DNA from: Cristatella mucedo
Taxonomy: Eukaryota; Bryozoa; Phylactolaemata; Cristatellidae
Length of the DNA: 64,000 nucleotides
Direction: 5' to 3'
Assembly (NCBI GenBank): GCA_009760855.2
Contig: WPIO01000006.1
Location: forward strand, 5,489,501 to 5,553,500
Shown: one piece after another, positions 23,886 to 35,295 of the stretch
How positions within the stretch are numbered: position 1 is the first letter of the stretch
Layout of the letters: every line of letters starts with the position of its first letter
Notes under the pieces: generated by a model
Databases searched by the model: none
Told to the model about the DNA's origin: nothing
The model's input: the letters and a program-made list of their open reading frames with translations, nothing else
Made by a program: the position numbers and the translations under genes

Positions 23886-25446
23886 ATGAATGGTCGTGAC
23901 GCAAAAACTTGCTTGCTGACTTTAAAAAGCAAGCCACTGAAGTCAGCCACTGAAGCGACCAAAATGGACACAATGGCTACCACCATCGTCCTTGACAACG
24001 GCTCTGGATCGTGCAAGGCTGGCTATGCCAGAGATGATACCCCTCGCGTGGTCTTCTCATCTGTCGTCGGTCATCCTCGCCAGGTTTGTTTAATCAGTGT
24101 CACATTTATGCATAGGTATCTCTTTGGGTTATTGTAATATATGCTTAAGCCCGGGCTAATGCAAGAACCCTCGGCGCCTGCAGGAGTAAACAGCCCGCCT
24201 GCTACAGCCGAGGTCGTGCACCCGACCAAGGTCAAGGTAAACTCAGTTGACTGAGGTCGTGTCGTCATGACCTTTGCCCGGTGTAAAGGAATCCTCTGAA
24301 AAGAGATTGCGTTCTCACTGCATTCTCACACAGCAGTACTACAAGTTTCGATACGCTTGACTTATCTGTGAATCTTGCTTGAAGAGTATCAGTATTCTTT
24401 TTTTATATGTTCGGCTATTAACGATGTGTATAAAATAATGGTTTTTAATTTCATAGGATGGTGCGGTTGGCTTGGCACAGAAAGACCTCTACGTTGGTAG
24501 CGAAGCACAGAGATTGCGAGGTGTGCTTAATCTGAAGTACCCCATTGAGCATGGCATTGTAATAAACTGGGACGACATGGAGGAAATATGGCACCACACT
24601 TTTTACAGCGAACTTCGCGTTTCCCCCAAGGAGCACCCGTTGCTCTTGGCGGAAGCTCCTCTCAGCCCGACGGCCAATCGGGAAAAGACGGCGCAGATTT
24701 TGTTCGAGACATTTCACAGCCCAGCGATGCACATAGCTAATCAGTCGGTTCTGTCTATGTACGCGTCGGGCCAATTCACGTGCCTTGTCCTTGACGTGGG
24801 AGCCGGAGTGACTCACGCGGTACCTATCTATAACGGTTACGTTCTCGCTCACTCCATCGTGCGTCTTGACATCGCCGGTCACGAGCTCACCGACTATCTC
24901 GCTAGAATTCTCACTGAGAGTGGCTACGCATTTAAAGGCTCGGCGGGACGCGAGGACGTGCGACAAGTTAAAGAGGAACAGTGCTACGTTGCCCTCGACT
25001 TCGAAAAGGAGATGGAAGGAATGCCGGTCAGCAGAAGCTCCGAGCTGTCTGACGGCGAAATAGTAACCATGGGCTACGAGAGATTCCGCTGTCCGGAGGC
25101 TCTGTTTCAGCCTTCGCTCCTAGGCAGGGAAGCTGATGGCATTCACAAGATGACTCACGCAGCCATAATGAAAAGCGACATAGATGTCCGCCGTGCCCTA
25201 TATGACAACATTTACTTGTCAGGAGGGTCTTCACTCATTCCTGGACTCGCTGAGAGGCTACGAAAAGAGATAACTTCGCTGGCTCCGAGCACGGTGAACG
25301 TGAACGTGATTGCTTCGCCAGAAAGACAGAACTCGGTATGGATCGGTGGCTCCATTCTGTCCTCGAAGGATGAATTCGCGGATATGTTGATTACCAAACG
25401 GGATTATGAGGAAATCGGTCCCGCTATCTTATTCGGAAAGTGCTAA
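23886..25446 (+). CDS. Divergent actin, copy 1 (two exons)
   Basis: Exon 1 runs from ATG 23964 (or from the in-frame upstream ATG 23886) to 24083. The intron is 24084-24456 (GT..AG) and exon 2 is 24457-25446. From 23964 the product is 369 residues, against 375 for conventional actin. The phosphate loop [44 protein letters not shown] and SVWIGGSIL are plain actin motifs. Odd points: phosphate loop 2 reads DVGAGVTH instead of DSGDGVTH (Asp157 position is Ala); the DNase loop is one residue shorter and has no methionines; a four-residue deletion precedes the 'GEIVTMG' strand; the C-terminus is ILFGKC rather than a HRKCF ending. Copy 1 also has G23R and A26T beside the first phosphate loop. Fold: actin, certain. 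Ability to bind ATP or polymerise: doubtful. Confidence 0.9.
23964..24083 (+). CDS. Divergent actin copy 1, exon 1
   Basis: Forty codons from [10 protein letters not shown] to the donor CAG|GTTTGT. An upstream in-frame ATG at 23886 would add 26 residues; it is conserved in copy 2. Confidence 0.85.
24457..25446 (+). CDS. Divergent actin copy 1, exon 2
   Basis: Acceptor tttcatag, in phase with exon 1, 329 codons then TAA. Confidence 0.95.
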   Translation, partial: DGAVGLAQKDLYVGSEAQRLRGVLNLKYPIEHGIVINWDDMEEIWHHTFYSELRVSPKEHPLLLAEAPLSPTANREKTAQILFETFHSPAMHIANQSVLSMYASGQFTCLVLDVGAGVTHAVPIYNGYVLAHSIVRLDIAGHELTDYLARILTESGYAFKGSAGREDVRQVKEEQCYVALDFEKEMEGMPVSRSSELSDGEIVTMGYERFRCPEALFQPSLLGREADGIHKMTHAAIMKSDIDVRRALYDNIYLSGGSSLIPGLAERLRKEITSLAPSTVNVNVIASPERQNSVWIGGSILSSKDEFADMLITKRDYEEIGPAILFGKC

Positions 25447-26105
25447 GAGGCGTTCAGACGCACGCTTACGTTCCGGACTCGTCGTATCGGCTAGGAATAA
25501 GATTAAAATTATTTTAAGATCGAAAGGAAAAGCTTTTTTTCTAAACAATATTCCTACGATTTCTATAGCTCCCACTCGCCAATTTTACAATTTTAACCGT
25601 TTTTTCAAGGCCCCAACAACCGTTTTACAGTGCTGCCTCAGCTTTAACTAGAAAATAGTTGTAACAGCTTACACTCTGAAATACGATCCGTGGAGTCAGT
25701 AGCTGACACACGAGGAAGCTTAAAGCGTTGTCTTTGTCCGTTGATTTAACGCATCGCCAGCCTTAACAGCTCAAAATGTAAAGTGTGCAGGATACGCCAA
25801 TCTGTCAATTATTCTAATCCTGTAGCAATCATCTTTTCCACGGAGGCATGTCTGACCAGACTGCATAGTGTACTGTCGTATCGGGATGACGTTTTTTGAG
25901 ACAGGGAAAGACCGAACTACACAAGCGTAATCTCGCTTCGGTGTTCGCCAAACTGCAATGCGATGCTGCCCTCTTACTGAAATTTAACCTGACAGGGCTT
26001 TTCTCCTTATTACCAGCCGAAAGTCGCTCCAACCTATATTACGGGTATGCATATATATAGACCTATTAACTATTACCTATTAATATATATATATAATTAA
26101 TTTGC
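25447..26105. other. Downstream of actin 1; end of duplicated block and short spacer
   Basis: Matches 34216-34634 up to about 25855. After that the sequence is unique, with a short (TA)n near 26045-26095. Confidence 0.5.
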
Positions 26106-26845
26106 GTCAACCTGTCAAGCCGTGGTCTTGGTTGCAACCCGGGCCTCCCGGTTCTGGACCAAGTAATTTCCGAGCCGATAATGGCGTCGGAGATGGAGAA
26201 CCACCTTGTTGCCTTTCTTTCCGCTCGCGGGACGCCACTGTCTGCCAGGCAAGATTAATTGTTCGGCCGCCAGCTGCCGAGAGCCGGCGACCACGAAGGG
26301 CCTCATCACTGCCGACCGGTAGCCGGCGGTCAAGAAAGACCGGGCAACAGCTGCATATTTATCAGTCTTGTTCCAGGCCTCCATAATCAGGGCATCCTCA
26401 CCTCCGTCGGACAGCACAGTAACGTCAACGATTACCTTATCGGTGTCGTTGTTGGTGATCGGGTCCGGCTTGAGAGCCAGACCACCGGCGAGAAGGAGAG
26501 CGCGGTCTGGACATGCAGTTTAGCTCGTTGACCGGACAAGCTTCGATTAGGTGGTCCAGAACCAGGTTGCGTCGGGTCGTAATTGCATGCAGCATAGGCC
26601 GGCAGTGGCTCAGCACACGGCAAGCGGTTTGTGCCTCCAGGCGGCACCTGGTAACCGTTACAGGGTATGCCCGACTCCGGGCAGAAACCACTGACAGCAC
26701 GTCCAGCCGTGGTCAGGAAGTGACTGTGGCTGGCGAATCTGCCCGTGGCAAGTCAGCGGCTGACCGAGCCCTGTGCAGGATGGGCCGACCAGACGTCCAG
26801 CCTGCGAGAGACGGCAAGAGGCTCGAGCCTACCGATCAGGTCTAT
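26106..26845 (-). mobile_element. RLE-type (R2/NeSL-like) retrotransposon, 3' coding end
   Basis: Read on the minus strand, it has a degenerate Cys/His knuckle (CRLEAQT..VLSHC, near 26600-26660). Next comes a restriction-like endonuclease: ALKPDPI.., then KVIVDVTV about a dozen residues later, then KTDKYAAVARSFLTAGY and FVVAG. KPD..VDV..KY is the PD-(D/E)xK pattern of elements that carry a site-specific endonuclease downstream of the RT. Frames shift several times, so it is a relic. It runs unbroken across the left edge of duplication copy 2 (26629), whereas copy 1 has only the part past that point. Confidence 0.78.
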
Positions 26846-27185
26846 TGCCTCACCAGGCTAAGCATCGCACCACTCCCTTATTTGATTTTAATCTAATCGC
26901 TTACCTGTACCTCGTAGGAACCTCGAATTAAAGACCGTGCCTTTAGTTCGCATGCTCCTTAAGTCTGGAATTCACTTCCGACAGGCTTCGCAGCATTCCC
27001 AGATTTGACATTTTAAAAAGAAGCTAGACATGCATTTATTTATCACAGCATTCATTTATAGGGTCCCCGTGATGGGTGCTTTGTTCGCTTATGCATGCTG
27101 ACACTGCGTGCAGCCACCAACCATATTGACAACCATGCTGACCCTGCCCACATCACTGCTAACCATGTTATGCTCGTTTGTTCTA
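26846..27185 (+). mobile_element. LINE-B C-terminal/3' fragment (copy 2)
   Basis: Duplicate of 18206-18545. Confidence 0.75.
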
Positions 27186-28664
27186 GATGCCGGAGCTGCT
27201 ACAACCCAGTTGAGAGCTTCTAAGTTTACTTTTTCAATTCTTATCAAGAAAGGCATAGTGTATTTTGATGGATATTTAAAGGCACCTGTCGCTTTCATGA
27301 TGCTGTACCTGCTTGAGGTATCCAACTTCGTTGTACCTGACCTCGTTGTATCTTACCTATTATGTTGTTTCTCAAGCTGGTTCTCGTTGTATCTCAAGCC
27401 AGAGCCAGCTGCCCATATGGTTATTCAGGCCTGTGGCACCTGTCTTATCCGGTACCAATGCCCACGCATATTATTTAGTCGCTGAAGTTTAGTTCAAATG
27501 CTCTCCAAGATACAACTGCCTTGGCCAGGTTTAGAGAAGTTGGTATGTCTGTGGCACCTCAGGCACAGCAATATGGCGAGTGATAACAGACAGCTTTGTA
27601 GTAATCTAATACCACGATGAGAGCTCATCAGTTAGTTTATCCCGCAGACACTGCTGTGAACCAGCCTAACCTAAAAGTCATTCAGCCAACTAAAATTACA
27701 GCACCCACTACAGTGTACTCAATAGGATGAGCATTCAACTGACAGTCAACTAAGCAATGAACAACACTTCGAATAACTTACAGGAATCTGCTTGATGCAA
27801 ATTCCCTCGACATTAAATATCGTACATAAATCGTGAAATCTGGCATCCTTGTTATTGAGTACTTGCACAGCATATCAGTTCCCTCGCCCGGTGCTATTCA
27901 ATCCTCCACACCAACTTACCTCGGTAAAAATACTTACTGCATTATGTCATTTGTATGGAGCCCTTGGAATAATAGTATCCATCGGCGTGCTTTCTAAATG
28001 GCTTTAAGAAGAGAATGAATAAACCAAGTTTATTTCTATCTCGATATCGAGATAATGCCTAAAGAAGTTTTCAAGGGATTACAAGTTCTAGTGCAGCGTC
28101 TTCCAGAAGATAATTATAGGTTACACCAACAAAGCTCCATCTCAAAGGCAAAGTGTAGCTTCTAAAAGAGAGCCGATAATCCAGTATACGCCTTCTACAA
28201 TCGCTTGTGTCACGCACACACAATCTCTTTAGCTGCTCCCATGTCGGAATTAAATATGCCAACCCACGTTGCGGACTGGCATGTCTTTTTGTTGCTTTTT
28301 TTAAACGCGATTGACAGGATCCGATAATGTATACAAGCTGCCACATTGTCAGAGGATTCGTCGTTGTCATCCCTCAGCTCTATCTCTGCATTTTCTTCCA
28401 AGTCCATCCTGCAGTCACTGAGGTCACAACCAAAGCTTTCTTTGTAGAATCGTGAAGTTCCGAGAAACGAAAGAAATTGTTAAACTTTTGTGTAAGTGAG
28501 AAGAGTCGTATGTACTCAGGAGCTCTACAAATCGTCGCAAAATACATACTACCCAACGTGTAGAAACTCGTGGCCACCGGCCAAGTTAGTAAGAATCAAA
28601 AAATTACGAATTACGATTGCAATTTACAAAATTAAAAATTAACAAGTTACGATTACGAAATAAA
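27186..28664. other. Duplicated sequence without a recognisable feature
   Basis: Counterpart of 18546-20260 without the LINE-A insertion. Confidence 0.4.
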
Positions 28665-29000
28665 ATATTAATAATAATAATGCACCTAATAAAGTGCCCT
28701 CGGGGAACTCAATCTCTTTCTAGCCGCTTTCAGTTAGCTGCAAAGGGAAATGCAATTGAATGTTGAGAAATATCATGCTTGATAAACAAACAAAATCAAT
28801 AACATGGTTAGGGGTGACATGCACAGGGTCAGCATGCAAAATTTGGTTAGTGGAGGTATGCACAGTGTCAGCAAGCATAAGCACGCGAAGGACGAATCGC
28901 AGGGACCCACTAAATGCTGTCCTAAATAGGTTCGCTTTGAGTTCTTTTTAATGTGGTCAAGTCAGGGGATGTTCTGACTCAAGTCGAGATGTAGATCCAC
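28665..29000 (-). mobile_element. LINE-B 3' fragment, copy 2 only
   Basis: (AAT)n, then 'gcacctaataaagtgccctcggggaactcaatctc' and the LINE-B 3' UTR in reverse. Lies in the 1.07-kb block absent from copy 1. Confidence 0.8.
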
Positions 29001-30837
29001 GTACAATCACATCGTGAAATAATAAGACGAGTTCACTGGGCGCTTAAAATGTCAGCATAACTTGTGTATTGTTACCTTAGGCTTAGAGTATACATGGTCG
29101 CTGTAGGCGAGAAAGAATCAGCTCTCATAGAGCACTAGACTAAAGTAGATTTGACCTGATTTAGAAGCCACGTTGTTTCGCAGTCCTGCTGCGCGCGTGA
29201 AGCCCCGTCATGAGCATGAATTTTGGATTACCATTGTTTAGTTGAGTTAGTTAGCCGATATCAAGGATAAATTTTCCTACGAGCCAAGTGTTCACGCTGT
29301 TAGTCTTTGTAACTGATTCCATCGGATTGTATTACAAATACTGCTGATTATTGGCTGCATATAAGTGATAGGCTGATCCTATGGATCTGAATCACTTTAC
29401 CAATGTTTTACCGGCTCAGTAAGTACCGAGGCTGGATAAAAATTGAAAGCTCTGGTGAAAATGATTTAAGTGTAAAATTGTCTACAGTTTTATCTTTAAA
29501 AATAGGTCCAAATATTTAGCCAGCACGACAGCAGTTTTCAACTACTACTTGCAGCTGGTGTGATGGCTGACAATGGAAACCCGTGTGTAACGACATTTGT
29601 AACCATATTTTAACCAGATTTGCAACCAGTTACCGGGAACCAGTCAGAGATCAAAATCTCAGTCCCAAAAGTACGTTCCTACACCAAGAGTTGAAAAGCA
29701 TAGCATTGTACCACGTGGCATAATAATTACCACTTGCTTTTTAAGACAAGCTAATTAGTTATAACATCCTTCACACAAACATATGCCTACTCCTGAGTTT
29801 TATCATGGAAGCCGTTCTTTGCGATATTTTTCCTTCGCAAGACATACGGGAATTTTTCTACGGTATTTTTTCTACGGATCGAGAACAAACTTGAATGTTA
29901 TTACGTCTTCGCAGCTCAAACAATGGTATAGAAAATTTGTGCATTTCAAAAGCAGTAAGTCTAGCTCAGAAATTTCAACTTATAAGACTCTCTTATTAAT
30001 TTAGCATTGAACGTAATAAGCATAAATTCTCTCTTGGTGATCAGCTCTAGCAAGCCCATTCAGCCTTAGCCATCAGGTCAAGTACCTATCAGCAGCGGCC
30101 TCAATGGACGTTGCTAGTGCGATCGTATTATTCTGGCTGGCGAATTCTTGAACTGACCATGCATAGGAAAATCTTGTCACTTAGTAGTGCATTAAAAATT
30201 CCATGCGGCAAGATATAAAGCCTGGAGAATGGTTGAATACGGTTTCAAGGCACTTAGTCCTGTCAATTTTAAATAAAGTGATTCCTCTGTTACATAGCTC
30301 GAGTTCCAGCAATAAAATTAAGCATTCTTTTTAGCAACAAATTCTGGTAAATTATACAGGTAATTAAAAAATTTGAAAACTGTTCGCATGCTTGCAAGAA
30401 TTATTTTCTCTTAAAAGTGATTTTTCTCATTTATCAATAATTGAGGTATCAATAAACTTATGAAACCCTTTTAAAATATCCTACTGGTATTGCGTTGATG
30501 AATTAAGATGCTATATATAAATAAAACTCTCAATGCATTGATCGCAAGCTTCGAAAGTGCTATTCCATTAATGATACATCAGAATAAGGTCAGCATCGTT
30601 ACTAATCCAGTAAAATTGGTATTTGCGAAGCGGCATCATTTGAGTTTAATAGTGGCTGTTTATCTCGATGGTTAACAGAGGTCTTGTCATCTAGTTACCA
30701 TCATTATAATTATTGAGCACGTCGGTTGGTACGGTTTTAAAGTTCCTGACAATTTTGGTTTTCTAATTCTTATAAACAGCTTGAATTGATTCACTCGAGG
30801 TGAGGGTGTCCTCTTACGTGAAGTACAATGGTAGTAA
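29001..30837. other. Duplicated sequence without a recognisable feature
   Basis: From about 29486 it is the counterpart of 20284-21640 in copy 1. No gene seen. Confidence 0.4.
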
Positions 30838-31885
30838 TTTAGCAAAGCTCGAATTCTCTCAACTCACTTGATACATGTATTGATGACATCCGCACATGGA
30901 TGACAGCAAATTTTCTAAAACTAAACGATTATTAAACTAACTTACTATTTATGGGCAAACCCAGTGTGATTCAGAAATTGGAAAGGCTGATGGTCAAAAT
31001 TGGCTCTGCCAGCATATCTCCTGTTGAATCAGCTCAATATCTGGGTGTCATGTTCCAAAAAAACCTCTCTTTGGGCAACCACATCAACCCCACAGTCAAA
31101 TCTGCTAATTTTCAGCTACATAACATTGCTAAAATTTGGGCTTTTAATAGATAAGGATACCGCGTCTAAATTGGTAAATGCATTTGTGACATCCCGACTT
31201 GACTCCTGTAACTCGCTGCTCCCTGGCCTACCGGCATGTGCAATCAGGCGACTACAGCTTGTTCAAAACTCTGCAGCTGAGCTTTTCTGTCGTGAGCCTC
31301 GCAGTTGCCACATTACTCCACTACTCGCCGACCTGCACTGGCTACCAGTCAAGCAACGGATTGACTTCAAGGTTTTGTTGCTCACTTTTAGGTCATTTAA
31401 TTCTTTGGCTCCAGCCTATCTCTCAGATATACTTCCCCATCAGGCCAAGCATCGTACCACCGCTTTTCGGAATCCAGCGGTCTACGAATACCCCGTACAA
31501 AACCTCAAATCCTTTGGAGACCGTGCATTTAGTTCGTATGCTCCCAAAGCCTGGATCTCCCTCCCGACTTGCGTCAGAACATCCCCTGACCTGACCACAT
31601 TTAAAAAGAATTAAAAAACACCTATTTAGGACACCATTTAATGGGTCCCTGGGATTCGTCCTTGATGTGCTTATGCGTGCTGACACTGTGCATACCTCCA
31701 CTAATCAAATTTTGCATCCTTACCCTGTGCATGTCACCCTTAACCATGTTATTCATGCTGTTTATCTAGCATGATATTACTCACGATTCAATCGCGTTTC
31801 CCTTTGCAGAAAATGTAAAGCTCCTAAGAAGTGATTGAGTTCTCTGAGAGCGCTTTATCAAGTGCATTATTATTATTATTATAAG
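30838..31885 (+). mobile_element. LINE-B 3' half (copy 2)
   Basis: Uninterrupted version of 21950-23130. It encodes VNAFVTSRLDSCNSLLPGLP, LLADLHWLPVKQRIDFKVL and LAPAYLSDILPHQAKHRTT in a 204-codon frame, then the 3' UTR, terminal hairpin and (ATT)n. Confidence 0.9.
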
Positions 31886-32445
31886 CTTGGTGTCTCCTTG
31901 TGTGTTATACAAACCTTACTTCCGGAAGAGTTACCTTTCACAGGGAACACAGAAAATTTGGCAATCAGTTTGCTTTCCAAATTTAGACTGTTTTTGAGAA
32001 TACTTCATTTACAAATATTATTAGATCAATTCATAAATTCATCAGCTAAATCTATATATAAAAATATACGTGTATCTAAAAACCTAATGCCAAAACCCTT
32101 AAAACTAAAACTATTAAATCCGAATAAATTTCGGAATCTTACATTAGGACTGTTGGAAGTGGGAATTTAAAAAACTGACAGTCGTTCTTGTTTAGTTGAT
32201 AGTTCTATTATTGATATAAAAAACCACAAATTGAATTATTGGTTGAAAGCTATTTATGATTAGGAAGACATAGCACGCAGCATGTCGAATGTAACAGATG
32301 AATGCAGGTTTCATGTAAATCTGCTAATGCAGCAGCTGGCTATTGGTGCTTTGGTGTTGTGGTTGTATTTATGAGCAAACCGTAAAGTAGATAATCCAAT
32401 ATTGCCCACTGCTAGCATCGTGGAAGTCGCCGGTACACTTATTTC

Positions 32446-32456
32446 TATATATAAAA
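32446..32456 (+). promoter_or_regulatory. TATA-like box upstream of actin copy 2
   Basis: TATATATAAAA, about 180 bp upstream of the first in-frame ATG. The aligned position in copy 1 has lost it. Core promoter role is inferred. Confidence 0.35.
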
Positions 32457-32638
32457 TGAGGCTAGCAGATCAGTCAATCGGCCAATTGAGTTCACGCTGC
32501 AGTAGGGATTCCATTAGCGATCTGCATTTCCCTAAGCTGCACGTCCTGTGTGCATGCAAAGCTCTGTGGCTTAGCTTGCTGGGAAAACAGTGACGCACAA
32601 GCAAAATCCTACAGTGGCGTCACAAAGCTCGACTTGTC

Positions 32639-34215
32639 ATGAATGGTCGTGACGCAAAAACTTGCTTGCTGACTTTAAAAAGCAAGCCACTGAAGTCAGC
32701 CACTGAAGCGACCAAAATGGACACAATGGCTACCACCATCGTCCTTGACAACGGCTCTGGATCGTGCAAGGCTGGCTATGCCGGAGATGATGCCCCTCGC
32801 GTGGTCTTCTCATCTGTCGTCGGTCATCCTCTCCAGGTTTGTTAAATCAATGTCTCATTTATGTATAGGTATCTCTTTGGGTTATTGTAATATATGCTTA
32901 AGCCCGGGCTAATGCGAGAACTCTCGGCGCCTGCAGGAGTAAACAGCCCGCCTGCTACAGCCGAGGTCGTGCACCCGACCAAGGTCAAGGTAAACTCAGT
33001 TGACTGAGGTCGTGTCGTCATGACCTTTGCCCGGTGTAAAGGAATCCTCTGAAAAGAGATTGCGTTCTCACGGAGCAGTACTACGAGTTTTGATACGCTT
33101 GACTTATCTGTGAATCTCGCTTGAAGTATGAATATTCTTTTTTGAAATGTTCGGCTATGAACGATGCGTATTAGGTAATGTTTTTCTGAAAACAAACGAT
33201 TAGTAATTTCTGTTTAATTTCATAGGATGGTGCGGTTGGCTTGGCACAGAAAGACCTCTACGTTGGTAGCGAAGCACAGAGATTGCGAGGTGTGCTTAAT
33301 CTGAAGTACCCCATTGAGCATGGCATTGTAATAAACTGGGACGACATGGAGGAAATATGGCACCACACTTTTTACAGCGAACTTCGCGTTTCCCCCAAGG
33401 AGCACCCGTTGCTCTTGGCGGAAGCTCCTCTTAGCCCGAAGGCTAATCGGGAAAAGACGGCGCAGATTTTGTTCGAGACATTTCACAGCCCAGCGATGCA
33501 CATAGCTAATCAGTCGGTTCTGTCTACGTACGCGTCGGGCCGATTCACGTGCCTTGTCCTTGACGTGGGAGCCGGAGTGACTCACGCAGTACCTATCTAT
33601 GAAGGTTACGTTCTCGCTCACTCCATCGTGCGTCTTGACATCGCCGGTCACGAGCTCACCGACTATCTCGCTAGAATTCTCACTGAGAGTGGCTACGCAC
33701 TTAAAGGCTCGGCGGGACGCGAGGACGTGCGACAAGTTAAAGAGGAACAGTGCTACGTTGCCCTCGACTTCGAAAAGGAGATGGAAGCATTGCCGGTCAG
33801 CAGAAGCTCCAAGGTATCTAACGGCGAAATAGTAACCATGGGCTACGAGAGATTCCGCTGTCCGGAGGCTCTGTTTCAGCCTTCGCTCCTAGGCAGGGAA
33901 GCTGATGGCATTCACAAGATGACTCACGCAGCCATAATGAAAAGCGACATAGATGTCCGCCGTGCCCTATATGACAACATTTACTTGTCAGGAGGGTCTT
34001 CACTCATTCCTGGACTCGCTGAGAGGCTACGAAAAGAGATAACTTCGCTGGCTCCGAGCACGGTGAACGTGAACGTGATTGCTTCGCCAGAAAGACAGAA
34101 CTCGGTATGGATCGGTGGCTCCATTCTGTCCTCGAAGGATGAATTCGCGGATATGTTGATTACCAAACGGGATTATGAGGAAATCGGTCCCGCTATCTTA
34201 TTCGGAAAGTGCTAA
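32639..34215 (+). CDS. Divergent actin, copy 2 (two exons)
   Basis: Exon 1 is 32717-32836 (upstream in-frame ATG 32639), the intron 32837-33225, and exon 2 33226-34215. The product is 369 residues from MDTMATT. It shares all unusual features of copy 1: DVGAGVTH in phosphate loop 2, a shortened DNase loop without methionine, a four-residue deletion and a GKC terminus. It is closer to ordinary actin at several sites where copy 1 has changed (AGDDAP, PKANRE, YASGRF, PIYEGY), so copy 2 looks like the more conservative paralogue. About 14 residues differ between the copies, many of them near 211-226 ([14 protein letters not shown]). Both frames are intact, which argues against simple pseudogenes. 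Confidence 0.9.
32717..32836 (+). CDS. Divergent actin copy 2, exon 1
   Basis: Forty codons ending ..VVGHPLQ at donor CAG|GTTTGT. Confidence 0.85.
33226..34215 (+). CDS. Divergent actin copy 2, exon 2
   Basis: Acceptor tttcatag; 329 codons then TAA. Confidence 0.95.
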   Translation, partial: DGAVGLAQKDLYVGSEAQRLRGVLNLKYPIEHGIVINWDDMEEIWHHTFYSELRVSPKEHPLLLAEAPLSPKANREKTAQILFETFHSPAMHIANQSVLSTYASGRFTCLVLDVGAGVTHAVPIYEGYVLAHSIVRLDIAGHELTDYLARILTESGYALKGSAGREDVRQVKEEQCYVALDFEKEMEALPVSRSSKVSNGEIVTMGYERFRCPEALFQPSLLGREADGIHKMTHAAIMKSDIDVRRALYDNIYLSGGSSLIPGLAERLRKEITSLAPSTVNVNVIASPERQNSVWIGGSILSSKDEFADMLITKRDYEEIGPAILFGKC

Positions 34216-34989
34216 GAGGCGTTCAGACGCACGCTTACGTTCCAGACTCGTCGTATCGGCTAGGAATAAGATTAAAATTATTTTAAGATCGAAAGGAAAA
34301 GCTTTTTTTCTAAACAATATTCCTACGATTTCTATAGCTCCCACTCGCCAATTTTACAATTTTAACCGTTTTTCAAGGCCCCAACAACCGTTTTAAAGTG
34401 CTGCCTCAGCTTTAACTAGAAAATAGCTGTAACAGCATACACTCTGACATACGATTCGAGGAGCGAGTAGCTCACACGTGAGGAAGGTCAAAGCGTTGTC
34501 TTTGTCCGTTGATTTAACGCATCGCCAGCCTCAACAGCTCAAAATGTAAAGTGTCCAGGATACGCCAACCTTGTCAATAATTCTAACCCTGTAGCAACCT
34601 ATCAAAAATCGTCTTGTCTAAGGAGGCATGTCTGTCCATTACCAACGGGCGTAAGCGAAACTTTGAAATACATTGGCTCCATGCCTAAAATATACATTGA
34701 CCTGGCGATGCGTGCAAATTAAAAATGATCGATGATCTATATATACTGACACGGTTAGTGGAGTAGACCATTGGTCACATAGTATCTATCGCCACACTAG
34801 AAGCTGGTCGTGCGTCAAAAAAATTAAATCGTTCTTTAAATATTCTGGTAGCGATAATAAAATCAAGGTTTAAAAGGTTTAAAGGTTTAAAAGCAAACAT
34901 AAAATTTGAAATTCCAATTTAATGTTATTAAATTCATATTAAATTAAAATTAAATTTATAATTTTCGTGACCATTGGTTCAGGTAGCTC
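34216..34989. other. Downstream of actin 2; no further feature
   Basis: The duplicated block ends near 34634. After it comes AT-rich DNA with a short (GGTTTAAA)-like repeat at about 34866-34895. Confidence 0.4.
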
Positions 34990-35110
34990 ACTTACGGCAT
35001 GTCACCACCGCTTGCAGTTGCCAAGAAAAATCACCCTGCTGTAGGATTAGAGCCCACGACCTCGATCGTGAAGAGCAAGAACCTTACCTCCTTGGCCGTC
35101 ACGGCCCAGT
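34990..35110 (-). mobile_element. SINE-D fragment
   Basis: 'ccaccgcttgcagttgcc..ttagagcccacgacctcgatcgtgaagagca' matches SINE-D in reverse. Confidence 0.6.
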
Positions 35111-35199
35111 AGTAGTGCAGGGTATGCAAAAACGATGGATTCATCTTGGTTGATTTAAAAACCTTAACAGAATTTTTAGCAATTCTTCAATGGGAACCT

Positions 35200-35295
35200 T
35201 AGCAGAGTCAGGCCAGCACTTGAGATAGTGAGTACCATGAAGTCGCAGCTCAGGACGGCTGTGAAGAAAGTGCCATGGTCGACAGCAAGAGTAGT
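35200..35295 (-). mobile_element. LINE-A fragment
   Basis: 'gcagagtcaggcc..agctcaggacggctgtg..gtgccatggtcg' matches LINE-A at 3715-3800 and 53955-54035. Confidence 0.6.

Larger units (their letters stand above)
17979..25855. repeat. Tandem segmental duplication, copy 1
   Basis: Matches 26629-34634 nearly base for base apart from insertions and deletions. Offsets grow from 8650 at the left edge to 8769 at the actin gene. Copy-1-only insertions are LINE-A (19299-19782), a SINE-C pair (21640-21945) and a LINE-A piece (22925-23045). Confidence 0.92.
26629..34634. repeat. Tandem segmental duplication, copy 2
   Basis: Partner of 17979-25855, same orientation. Copy 2 has about 1.07 kb (28415-29485) absent from copy 1, including a LINE-B fragment. 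The right end is near 34634 ('aggaggcatgtctg' shared with 25844-25857). Confidence 0.92.
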
